The notes beneath the pieces were generated by a model. The model saw only the letters and a program-made list of their open reading frames with translations, made no database searches and had not been told where the DNA came from. Positions 16,547 through 24,455 of a stretch of DNA of 63,325 nt are shown here, one piece after another. The stretch is from contig JAAVFV010000005.1 in NCBI GenBank assembly GCA_014800525.1, positions 14,357 through 77,681 of the forward strand, written 5' to 3'. Every line of letters begins with the position of its first letter. Within the stretch, counting starts at the first letter, position 1. The translations under genes and the position numbers were made by a program. The stretch comes from Bacteroidales bacterium (GTDB lineage: Bacteria > Bacteroidota > Bacteroidia > Bacteroidales > Muribaculaceae).

Positions 16547-18604
16547 ATGAAATATTATACTCCCCTTCTGGGACTCCTCATATTCCCCTCTCTCTCTTCC
16601 GTAGCGGCTCCGTCGCTTCCCACAATCTCTCTCCAAGGGAAAACGTATTATGTCTATACCGCCAAAAAGAACGAGACTCTCTATGGTATTGCCCGTCAGT
16701 TTGGTTGGGATGATGCTATCCTGACAGATATAAATCCCACTCTCATCTCCCCCCTCCCAAGAGGAGCAAGAGTATATTATCCGGCAGATGAAACGCCATT
16801 GAACAATAATCGGACTTCATCGCCTACCGGATCCTCTTTACCAAAACGAAATATTCCCTCAGATTCCGAGAATGAAAAGAATCTTCCCTTGACTCATCTA
16901 ATCAAGAGAGGAGAGACTGTCTATAGTATTTCTCATATGTATGGGATTCCGGTGGAAACTATATATCGTCTCAATCCGGGCTCAAGAGAGAAAATAAAAG
17001 CCGGAGATACTTTAAAGCTTCAGACTTCCGATGCTGATTCCCAAGGAAAATATTCCGGCTCTGCGATGTCTGCAGTTAAGGATTCCCAGGGAAGTCAGTC
17101 TTCAACCAATAAGGGTGAAAATCCCGAATTCTATACCATCAAGAAAGGAGATACTCTATTCCAGCTGGCACGCCGCTATAATACCACTGTTGCAGCGATT
17201 CTGGCAGCTAATCCCGGTATCTCCGAACGTAACTTCAAGGCCGGAGATTCTATAAAGCTTCCTGCGTCAGGAACCGGCCTTACGATGGTGGAACGTATCG
17301 ATTCCACTCCTAAGGTTGTGGGATTCGAACTCTATAAGGCGGAGAAAGAAGATACCTGGTCTTCGATATCCCGTCGCAGTGGTGTCGACGAGGAGGATCT
17401 TCGCGATGCCAATAGTGATATTAAGAATCTAAAGAAGAATACTCTCATCAGTGTTCCGGTAATTGAAAAGGATACTACCCTCCGATCAGTCATTGAGATC
17501 GATCCGCGCGAGCAGACAATAGCCGGTATTGAACAGATTTATAATGAGGTGCATGGTATCGATTCCCTTTCCGTATCGCGTCCTGAGATTCGCGTGGCAT
17601 TAGTGCTCTCTGACCCGAATTCAAAGCGTGATCTCGATTTCACTCGCGGTATGCTGACCGGAATACATCGCTATCAGGCAAAACCTTATTCAATCAATTT
17701 TAAAGTAATTGATGCCTCCCAAGATGGAAATTCCGTGGTTTCCGAACTGCAGGAATTCCATCCTTCCATAGTGTTCTCCACCAACGACCGAGGTCTCCCC
17801 TCCTATCTTGCCACATTTGCTGATGATAAGAATGTGCCGACAGTCAATGTATTTGATCTCAAGGATGAGACTTTCAATTCCAATCCGTATGTGATTCAGT
17901 TGCTCACTCCTTCAAGCTATTTCAATGAGGAGATTGCATATGCCCTGAAACAGCGCACAGGAACCACACAGCTAATCGTGGTCGGTCCGGAGAATTCCGT
18001 TGATCAATTGGCTTCTGACCTCGAAAACCTTTATCGCACGGACGCTGTGGTAAAGCTTTCCGATCCCAAGGATCTGAAAGAATTGACATTCTGGGATACA
18101 GATTCATATCTTATTTATGGCACAGCCTCAAAGAAAAATGATATTGCTGAATTACTGGCTGCCGTAAAAGATATCCGTGAGACTAATCCTTCCAACCAGA
18201 TTTCATTGATCGGCCGCCCCAACTGGGCTATCTATGATGAAGCGATGAAAGATGAGTTCCATGAGGCTGATCTGATCATTCCTGCGCGTTTCTATTACGA
18301 CAAGAATTCATCGGAGGCTAAAAGCTTCCAGACCCATTACAATGCATTATTCCATATGCAGCCCGTGAAGTCTTATCCTCTCTACGCTGCCTTAGGGTTT
18401 GATGCATCCAAGTATTTTATTGATGGCCTTTATGATGTGGCCGGAGATATCAATGATATGAAGCCAAGCACCAATGGCGTACAGAGTGATTTCAGTCTGA
18501 TGCGCCCGACCAATTGGAGTGGTATGGTGAATCCTGTGGTGTATCTCGTTCGCTTCACTCCCGGAAACCAAATTGAGAAAATCCGCATCAACCCATCGAA
18601 TTAA
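16547..18604 (+). CDS. LysM-repeat protein with periplasmic-binding-like C-terminal domain
   Basis: About 685 residues. A signal peptide (about 1-20) is followed by three clear LysM peptidoglycan-binding domains (about 35-80, 115-160, 195-238) and a fourth weaker one (about 262-305), separated by Ser/Asn/Pro-rich linkers. The second half (about 345-640) has the pattern of a type 1 periplasmic binding fold: RVALVLSDPN, then alternating strands and helices with DASQDGNSV and LIGRPNWAIYD. It probably sits on periplasmic peptidoglycan. The layout recalls LpoA-type activators of cell-wall synthases, which also carry a binding-protein fold, but this is only an analogy. A TTG at 16538 is in frame; the ATG at 16547 gives a clean signal peptide. 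Probably co-transcribed with the barrel gene at 18611. Confidence 0.88.
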   Translation: MKYYTPLLGLLIFPSLSSVAAPSLPTISLQGKTYYVYTAKKNETLYGIARQFGWDDAILTDINPTLISPLPRGARVYYPADETPLNNNRTSSPTGSSLPKRNIPSDSENEKNLPLTHLIKRGETVYSISHMYGIPVETIYRLNPGSREKIKAGDTLKLQTSDADSQGKYSGSAMSAVKDSQGSQSSTNKGENPEFYTIKKGDTLFQLARRYNTTVAAILAANPGISERNFKAGDSIKLPASGTGLTMVERIDSTPKVVGFELYKAEKEDTWSSISRRSGVDEEDLRDANSDIKNLKKNTLISVPVIEKDTTLRSVIEIDPREQTIAGIEQIYNEVHGIDSLSVSRPEIRVALVLSDPNSKRDLDFTRGMLTGIHRYQAKPYSINFKVIDASQDGNSVVSELQEFHPSIVFSTNDRGLPSYLATFADDKNVPTVNVFDLKDETFNSNPYVIQLLTPSSYFNEEIAYALKQRTGTTQLIVVGPENSVDQLASDLENLYRTDAVVKLSDPKDLKELTFWDTDSYLIYGTASKKNDIAELLAAVKDIRETNPSNQISLIGRPNWAIYDEAMKDEFHEADLIIPARFYYDKNSSEAKSFQTHYNALFHMQPVKSYPLYAALGFDASKYFIDGLYDVAGDINDMKPSTNGVQSDFSLMRPTNWSGMVNPVVYLVRFTPGNQIEKIRINPSN

Positions 18605-18610
18605 TAATTC

Positions 18611-19303
18611 ATGAAACTAATTTCAACTGCCATATACGGTGCCCTTCTTGCCGGAGTTGCGTCATTCACGGCCCCGCACGTTGCTGCCCAGACACATTAC
18701 AGTTCCAATGTATCGCTTGGCGTAAAAGGGGGCGTGGATTTATCGAGAGTGAATTTCACTCCGAGTGTGAAGCAGTCGTTCCAGCCCGGCATGAATCTTG
18801 GCTTTACATTCCGATATATTGAGGAAAATCATTTCGGTCTTATTGCTGAGCTCAACTTCGAGCAACGCGGATGGAAAGAAAACTTCGAGGGAAAACCATT
18901 CGCATATTCACGGACATTGAATTATATTCAGATTCCGTTTTTAGCTCATATCTATTTCGGAGGTCGAGGACGATTCTTCTTCAATGCCGGACCGGAAGTC
19001 GGTTTCCTATTGGGTGAATCCACAAGCTCCAACTTCGACTACAGGAATATTCAGTCCGTGCCCAACTTCCCCTCACGAACCACCTATCAATATCTTGCCG
19101 ATGCTGAAGGGAAAATAGATTATGGAATCTCCGCTGGTTTAGGAGGCGAATTCAATATAAATAAGAAGAATTCCATCTATCTCGAAGGCCGATTCTATTA
19201 TGGCCTTGGGAATGTGGTTAAATCAGGTCGAGGCCAGAATATTCGTGGCTCCAACTCAATGTCAATCATGATATCAGCCGGCTATTGGTTCCGAATCAAG
19301 TAA
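18611..19303 (+). CDS. Outer-membrane beta-barrel protein (PorT-like/OMP_b-brl family)
   Basis: 230 residues with a signal peptide (about 1-26, ending HVAAQ) and a series of amphipathic strands ending in an aromatic C-terminus (AGYWFRIK), as in small outer-membrane barrels. The opening GVKGGVDLS and the repeating aromatic pattern match the PorT-like barrel family of Bacteroidetes. That family includes the T9SS component PorT, but most members have no known role and I cannot assign this one. It begins six bases after the LysM protein gene, so the two are an operon. Confidence 0.85.
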   Translation: MKLISTAIYGALLAGVASFTAPHVAAQTHYSSNVSLGVKGGVDLSRVNFTPSVKQSFQPGMNLGFTFRYIEENHFGLIAELNFEQRGWKENFEGKPFAYSRTLNYIQIPFLAHIYFGGRGRFFFNAGPEVGFLLGESTSSNFDYRNIQSVPNFPSRTTYQYLADAEGKIDYGISAGLGGEFNINKKNSIYLEGRFYYGLGNVVKSGRGQNIRGSNSMSIMISAGYWFRIK

Positions 19304-19359
19304 ATCATTCTATATTTCACGCCTTTCATTTATCGAATTAAAATCATATAACTGTAAAA

Positions 19360-19394
19360 ATATCGGCTACATCCGGAATGGATGTAGCCGATAT
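19360..19394 (-). terminator. Terminator between convergent genes
   Basis: 15-bp perfect stem (ATATCGGCTACATCC with its complement), 5-nt loop GGAAT. Read on the minus strand it is followed by TTTTTAC, so it chiefly ends the M16 protease gene. It may also stop plus-strand transcripts from the barrel gene. Confidence 0.8.
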
Positions 19395-19434
19395 CATTAT
19401 ATATCCTCCTGATGAGGAAGAATCCTTGCTGAGA

Positions 19435-22257
19435 TTATTTCTGGGTGGGTATACCTTCCATAATCACTTCTACGCTCTGCATTCCCTGTGTCAGACTCTT
19501 CAGGAAAGCATTCATCTCATCAAGTGTGATCGACTTGAGTGTCTCCTCTGCATGAGAGATCTTATTGATACCAAGTGAAGAATATACATTCAGACCATTC
19601 AGCCAGTAACCATTGGTACGCATATCGTTCTCAAGTTTCTTCACTGCCTGCTCCTTAATTTTTGCGAAGTCATCAGGATCAGCTCCATTAGTGAGAAGAT
19701 TATTCAACTCCTTCAAAGCGCGGGCAATCATACGATCCTGCATCTCCTGCTTTGTCTGGAACTGATAGATCAATGCGCAATCACCATCGTAGGCCTGATA
19801 GCCGAGAGCTGCAGGGCTATAAGCTCCACCCTCCTCTTCACGAAGAGTCTTGGTGAAGATATTGCCAAGAAGACTACCTGCGATAGAGGTCAGATAATTG
19901 TTCTTTACATTATATTCCTTGTCACCGGTCCAGTTAAGATTATATACGAAAGTGGCCGGAGTCTGCATTTCCTGTTTCCATTCCTCCTTAATAGTCTTAG
20001 CATACTTAATAGGAGTCACCACCTTGAAGTCGCTCTTCTTCTTTGCATTTCCCGGAATAGATGCTATGTATTTCTCGAGATTTACCTTGAGCTCATCAGG
20101 ATTAACGTTTCCTACGAACACGAAAGTAAAGTCGGCTGCATTAGAAAGACTCTCCTTCACAGTAGCGAGAATCGAAGCATAATTCACATTGTCGAGATCC
20201 TTGAGCTCCAGATCATTCATCAGAGGATTATTCCCATACTGAATCTTGGTCTTCATTGTCTGATAGATATATTCCGGACTCTTACCATATGCTGTGAGCA
20301 TGGTACGGGCCTGCTGGATAGCAGCATCGAATGTCTCCGGATCAGGGTTGAGGTCGACGAATGAAGCATAGATCATCTCCATCAGAACAGGAAGATCCTT
20401 CACGGTAGAAGAACCACTCAGAGACGCTGTATATGTACCATAATCAAACCCTAAAGCAACCTGCTTTCCGGAGAGATAGCGGTTTAAAGTCGTCTTATCA
20501 TAATTGCCGAGCTTCGAGCAGTTGAACGCATCTTCTGCAAGTTTGATATCCAATGCCTTTGATTCGGGATATGTACGTATACCCTGCTTTGAGAAGGCCT
20601 GAAAACGAACCTCATCAGCTTTGAAATCGGTGGGCTTCACAATTACAGTCGCGCCATTGGAAAGAGTGAATACGGTGGTACCGAATTCAGCAGCCTGGGT
20701 GGCTACCACCTTTCCTGCCTTAAGATACTTCGATACCATCGGCATTGTGATGGGTTCTTCCTGATAGGCCTCATACTCTGCATTCAGAATATTCTGAAGC
20801 GATCCCATGATATCTTTCTCCTCTATCACGGTATATCCGTCGCGTTTCGGCTGAGCCACTACCATTACCTGATTTTCAGGAGTAAGAAGACCTGTAGCCA
20901 CTTGATTTACAGCCAGAACAGGAATCTGAGGAAGAATCTGCTGGGCAAGCTGGAAAGAAATCTGTGCTCCGGGGGCGGGTTTGTTATCGATGAAATGACG
21001 ATAGAGTTTCTTACCGAGCACATCCGAATTTGTCTTATCGCTCTCATTAGCGGCTTTCTCATAACGGGAAAGAATCTCATCGCGGACGCGTGAAAGCTCT
21101 GAGTCAGTGAAACCGGTCTTGCATGCACGGGTCACAATTCCCATTGCCTCTGCAAAAGCCTCCTGAAGAGGTGTGCCCTCCTTGCCTATAACCGTAACAT
21201 TAAATGCGCCTTTCGTCTTGGATATCCAGAAATCGCCAAATGCCACACCTGCATATGCATATTTACACTCAGCTTTCTGAGAATATTCATTAAGACGATT
21301 ATTGATGAGGGTGGTGATCACTGTTTCAAGAACCTCATCCTGAGCGAATGCTTCGACCGTATTACGCTTTTCAAATGGTGTCTTATCATATTTGAATGCC
21401 AGACTAACCATAGGATACATTGTTTCAGGATCCTCGAAATAGACATAGATAGGCTCCTTGTTATCCGCTACTGTGGGATATTCTCTCGGGGCTGCATTCT
21501 CAGGCATCGGAATCTTACTGAAAAGATCCTTTACCTTTGCCTCCATTTCATCAGCGTTGAAATCGCCGACAATCACTATACCCTGCTGATCCGGACGATA
21601 CCATTTCTTATAGTAATTCTTAATTTCGTCGTAAGGGAAATTGCGGATAACATCAATCTTACCAATTACCGGAATCTGATAGTTTGCCTCTGTATAGATT
21701 TTTGGAAGAGCATATTCCAATAAACGGAAGCTGGCATCATTGCGGTCGCGCCATTCCGATTCAATGATTCCGCGCTCGGCATCAATCTCCGCATCCTCAA
21801 GGAGAATCGATCCGCTCCAATCGTAGATACAAAGGAGCACACTATCCATCAGTGCCTGATCTGTAGTAGGCACATTATTGATGTTATAGACAGTCTCATC
21901 ATAGAAAGTGTAAGCATTAATATCAGCCCCAAAGCGAATACCCTTCGACTTCAGATATTCAAGCATCTTATCTCCGGGATAGTGGGCTGTGCCGTTAAAT
22001 GCCATATGCTCCAGGAAGTGAGCAAGACCGGCCTGAGAAGGCTCTTCAAGTGTCGAACCCACCTTCTGCGCAATGTAAAAGTTAGCCCGATTTTTAGGCT
22101 CCTCATTGTGGAGGATGTAATAGGAAAGCCCGTTGGGTAATACACCCGACTTCACTTCCGGTTGAAGTGGAAGCGGTGTGGCTTCCTGGGCCTTTGAAGC
22201 TGGAGCCGTCATGAGTGCGCATAACAACATCAGCAGGCTCATCGTTTTCTTAATCAT
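19435..22257 (-). CDS. M16 family zinc metalloprotease (PqqL/pitrilysin-like)
   Basis: 940 residues, a double-length M16 peptidase. A signal peptide (about 1-23, ending SKAQ) places it in the periplasm or outer membrane. The inverted zinc motif HFLEH is at H80-H84, with the downstream glutamate region ERGIIESEW. A second, inactive M16 half follows (VVATQAAEFGTTVFTLSNGA and onward), as in E. coli PqqL. Such enzymes degrade small or partly unfolded proteins within a closed chamber. It stands alone, with an upstream -7 element at 22299-22306 and a terminator at 19360. Confidence 0.95.
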   Translation of the reverse strand: MIKKTMSLLMLLCALMTAPASKAQEATPLPLQPEVKSGVLPNGLSYYILHNEEPKNRANFYIAQKVGSTLEEPSQAGLAHFLEHMAFNGTAHYPGDKMLEYLKSKGIRFGADINAYTFYDETVYNINNVPTTDQALMDSVLLCIYDWSGSILLEDAEIDAERGIIESEWRDRNDASFRLLEYALPKIYTEANYQIPVIGKIDVIRNFPYDEIKNYYKKWYRPDQQGIVIVGDFNADEMEAKVKDLFSKIPMPENAAPREYPTVADNKEPIYVYFEDPETMYPMVSLAFKYDKTPFEKRNTVEAFAQDEVLETVITTLINNRLNEYSQKAECKYAYAGVAFGDFWISKTKGAFNVTVIGKEGTPLQEAFAEAMGIVTRACKTGFTDSELSRVRDEILSRYEKAANESDKTNSDVLGKKLYRHFIDNKPAPGAQISFQLAQQILPQIPVLAVNQVATGLLTPENQVMVVAQPKRDGYTVIEEKDIMGSLQNILNAEYEAYQEEPITMPMVSKYLKAGKVVATQAAEFGTTVFTLSNGATVIVKPTDFKADEVRFQAFSKQGIRTYPESKALDIKLAEDAFNCSKLGNYDKTTLNRYLSGKQVALGFDYGTYTASLSGSSTVKDLPVLMEMIYASFVDLNPDPETFDAAIQQARTMLTAYGKSPEYIYQTMKTKIQYGNNPLMNDLELKDLDNVNYASILATVKESLSNAADFTFVFVGNVNPDELKVNLEKYIASIPGNAKKKSDFKVVTPIKYAKTIKEEWKQEMQTPATFVYNLNWTGDKEYNVKNNYLTSIAGSLLGNIFTKTLREEEGGAYSPAALGYQAYDGDCALIYQFQTKQEMQDRMIARALKELNNLLTNGADPDDFAKIKEQAVKKLENDMRTNGYWLNGLNVYSSLGINKISHAEETLKSITLDEMNAFLKSLTQGMQSVEVIMEGIPTQK

Positions 22258-22298
22258 AAACCCTATGTTTTTAGTTAAGTAGTTTCAGATTTAATATA

Positions 22299-22306
22299 CA
22301 AAGATA
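22299..22306 (-). promoter_or_regulatory. Candidate promoter for M16 protease gene
   Basis: On the minus strand TATCTTTG matches TAnnTTTG and lies 41 bases before the start codon at 22257. A -33 TTG is not obvious. Confidence 0.45.
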
Positions 22307-22401
22307 CCACTTTCAAATATTTAAGACTGCTAAGAAACGTTAAATTCTATTAGTCAGCTTTTATATTTCAACACATTCAGCTGTATCAAACCCTTTGATT
22401 G

Positions 22402-22929
22402 TCATATCAACCCATTCATTAAAGCGTAGAGGGAGAGTCCGGATACGGATTTCACACCTAACTTCGCCGATATATTCTTACGGTGGGATATCACTGTATG
22501 GACCGATATACACAAAGCATCCGCTATCTCCTTATTTGTTTTACCGGAGGCTAACTGGCGTAACACGTCCTTCTCTCTGTTGGATAGTTCCGGGGATTGA
22601 TCTGTAGAATCCAACGTCCCGGCAAAAGATACGAGCTCTGCGGCTATATCCTCATAATCTGATTTAAGCGATACTCTGATCGGATGACATACTTTCCCAA
22701 TAGGAAGACTCCCTTTCACAATAATACATGCCCTATTCGATCTCGAAAGAAAAAAATCTGCCTCTATGGCAAACACTTCAGGCGTCAGAATATACCCTAC
22801 AGCTTTTTCAAGCGCATCGGTATCATCCCCCTTCATGGGGATCGCTACACAATCCGATACACTCTCAAGTATAGATTGAAGTCCGGCAATCTCCAAAGGA
22901 TTGAATCCTATCAACGCTATCTTTCTCAT
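22402..22929 (-). CDS. LuxR/FixJ-type transcriptional regulator with degenerate receiver
   Basis: 175 residues from the ATG at 22929. The C-terminal ~60 residues are a standard LuxR-type helix-turn-helix (LSNREKDVLRQLASGKTNKE, then SVHTVISHRKNISAKLG). The N-terminal ~105 residues look like a receiver-derived fold (MRKIALIGFNPLEIAGLQSI) but lack a clear acidic pocket and phospho-acceptor aspartate, so control by phosphorylation is unlikely. The frame is open 29 codons further upstream, but the ATG at 22929 overlaps the stop of the hemerythrin-like gene by four bases (ATGA). This suggests translational coupling and joint function. Confidence 0.88.
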   Translation of the reverse strand: MRKIALIGFNPLEIAGLQSILESVSDCVAIPMKGDDTDALEKAVGYILTPEVFAIEADFFLSRSNRACIIVKGSLPIGKVCHPIRVSLKSDYEDIAAELVSFAGTLDSTDQSPELSNREKDVLRQLASGKTNKEIADALCISVHTVISHRKNISAKLGVKSVSGLSLYALMNGLI

Positions 22930-23582
22930 ACACGCGCAAGAAGTCGGGTTCGGATTCGGTTGTTTTGTCTCACATCCTTTGCCAAGGAATGCAGTGCGGA
23001 TAACACCGCGACACATAGATTAGGATCATTAGGGCCATGAAGATGCATCACAAACAATCGCATCATATCCTCAAGTTTCTCTTCTATGAGAGAAGAATCA
23101 TGCAATCCTTCTCCTTCAGTCTTCGATAGTTCTCTTCTGGCCGGAATCCATATATTCAGGTCATATTCTATAAAGGAAGTCATGTCGTGTCTCACTTCCT
23201 TATAAAAATTCATCAGCATTCCGAGATTGGATTCTCTTTCCACCCCCTTGTCATTAGGCCTCCGCGATGCCAACAAGCCGAAATGACGGTCGATATTAGG
23301 AAGTAAAACTTCAAGATAATACCGATCAGTCTTAGCGAGATAATCAAGCAGGATAGGAATCTCAGTTTCGGACGCCGCTTTCTCCGGATAATAACGACTG
23401 TTTAGAAATGTATTGACCACAGATAGGAAAAAACCAACATCAATTCCGTGTGACTTACAGGCATCACGAATTGTGACTTCCCCCACTCCAATAGAAAATC
23501 CGAATCTCCGGATCACCTGAATCACTCCCGGATCATACAATATCGGCTCTGCAAGCCGTGAATCTTTATTATAGATAGGCAT
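22926..23582 (-). CDS. Hemerythrin-like/RIC-related sensor protein with altered metal site
   Basis: 218 residues from the ATG at 23582. The N-terminal part (PGVIQVIRRFGFSIGVGEVT, then IRDACKSHGIDVGFF) resembles the small domain at the start of RIC/YtfE/ScdA-type proteins, but has no CC pair. The rest is helical with scattered histidines (H100, H132, H161, H180, H182, H198), as in hemerythrin-like proteins that bind a di-iron centre for NO or oxygen. The C-terminal segment DVRQNNRIRTRLLARV lacks the His and acidic ligand expected there, judged from my memory of Bacteroides homologues. It is coupled to the LuxR-type regulator. An upstream 28-codon extension comes from the adjacent inverted-repeat element and is probably not translated. 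Confidence 0.75.
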   Translation of the reverse strand: MPIYNKDSRLAEPILYDPGVIQVIRRFGFSIGVGEVTIRDACKSHGIDVGFFLSVVNTFLNSRYYPEKAASETEIPILLDYLAKTDRYYLEVLLPNIDRHFGLLASRRPNDKGVERESNLGMLMNFYKEVRHDMTSFIEYDLNIWIPARRELSKTEGEGLHDSSLIEEKLEDMMRLFVMHLHGPNDPNLCVAVLSALHSLAKDVRQNNRIRTRLLARV

Positions 23583-23777
23583 TAAGTAGCTACTAAAAAT
23601 TAATCGATATATATTTATTAAGTAGTTGAAAAAATCTTGAACGATAAAACTTGTTCTTTTCGGCATCTTAGCCCTTGTCGCTCAGTCGCATAGCCCGCTA
23701 TGCTCCCTCGCTCCGCGGACTAATCTGCTCGAAAATTACTGCGTTTTATCTGTTCATTAATTCTTAGCAGCTACTTA
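23583..23777. repeat. Inverted-repeat element (MITE- or REP-like), ~195 bp
   Basis: Terminal inverted repeats of 22 bases (23583-23604 and 23756-23777) match at 20 of 22 positions, beginning TAAGTAGCT. Inside is a second pair (GAACGATAAAAC near 23639 and GTTTTATCTGTTC near 23742), and the GC-rich centre contains the palindrome GCATAGCCCGCTATGC. The whole can fold into a long hairpin. No coding capacity and no transposase. Its left end starts directly at the start codon of the hemerythrin-like gene. Copy number elsewhere in the genome cannot be seen here. Confidence 0.65.
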
Positions 23778-23797
23778 TGGAATAGTTTTTAATAAAA

Positions 23798-23821
23798 AAT
23801 CCGGCCTGAAAAGCCGGATTT
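23798..23821 (-). terminator. Terminator of cyclo-ligase gene
   Basis: Nine-base stem AAATCCGGC with GCCGGATTT. On the minus strand it is followed by a T-rich run, so it ends the dCMP deaminase-ctpA-cyclo-ligase transcript. Confidence 0.8.
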
Positions 23822-23840
23822 CAAATGCGTTTTATAATGA

Positions 23841-24386
23841 TCACCGGATATGGATAAAGGTCTGTTGGCCGATCACCATGTCCATCTTTACATCATGAGG
23901 CTCCGCAGGAATTGAATCCACAATCTGGAATTCATAACCTACCCCGACTTTTGTGGCGTGCGTGGTGGCAAGCAGACGGTCATAGAATCCTTTGCCACGC
24001 CCAAGACGATTCCCTATACGGTCGTATGCCACTCCCGGAACAACCACCAGCTCAATTTCTTCAGGCGATACGGTGTTCTCTCCGGTAGGCTCTTCGATGT
24101 GGAAACTTCCTAATTCAAGCCGCGATTCCTCATAAGGAAGTATTTCCAGATTCACTCCATTCACTCTCGGAAGATAGAATTTCTTTCTACCATTCCATTT
24201 TCTGAGGAAACCACGCGTAGACACCTCATCCGGAAGCGAATGATACATCAGTATATGGTCAGCGAGTAGAAATGCTGCCGTGTTCTCAAGACGTGCAAAT
24301 ATCTCATCGGCCGCACTCTGCTTCTCTGTCTCAAGAAGCAGATTACGCATTGCCTTGATCTTGCGTCTTATCTCATTCTTTTCCAT
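23841..24386 (-). CDS. 5-formyltetrahydrofolate cyclo-ligase
   Basis: 181 residues from the ATG at 24386 (MEKNEIRRKIK); the frame extends 11 codons upstream without added similarity. The enzyme uses ATP to convert 5-formyl-THF to 5,10-methenyl-THF, returning stored folate to one-carbon metabolism. The family signature is clear: VVVPGVAYDRIGNRLGRGKG followed by FYDRLL. The N-terminal basic helix and the YHSLPDEVST segment also fit. Last gene of a minus-strand group with ctpA and dCMP deaminase, 69 bases after ctpA. Confidence 0.93.
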   Translation of the reverse strand: MEKNEIRRKIKAMRNLLLETEKQSAADEIFARLENTAAFLLADHILMYHSLPDEVSTRGFLRKWNGRKKFYLPRVNGVNLEILPYEESRLELGSFHIEEPTGENTVSPEEIELVVVPGVAYDRIGNRLGRGKGFYDRLLATTHATKVGVGYEFQIVDSIPAEPHDVKMDMVIGQQTFIHIR

Positions 24387-24455
24387 AGTATATGTTTTTA
24401 AGAATATTCGCATCAGCAATCCGGATGGCCTTGATACGACATACGGATTGCCTTA

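Noticed and set aside
23583-23666. N-terminal extension of the hemerythrin-like protein
   Set aside because: The 28 extra codons lie within the inverted-repeat element; the ATG at 23582 fits the protein family better.
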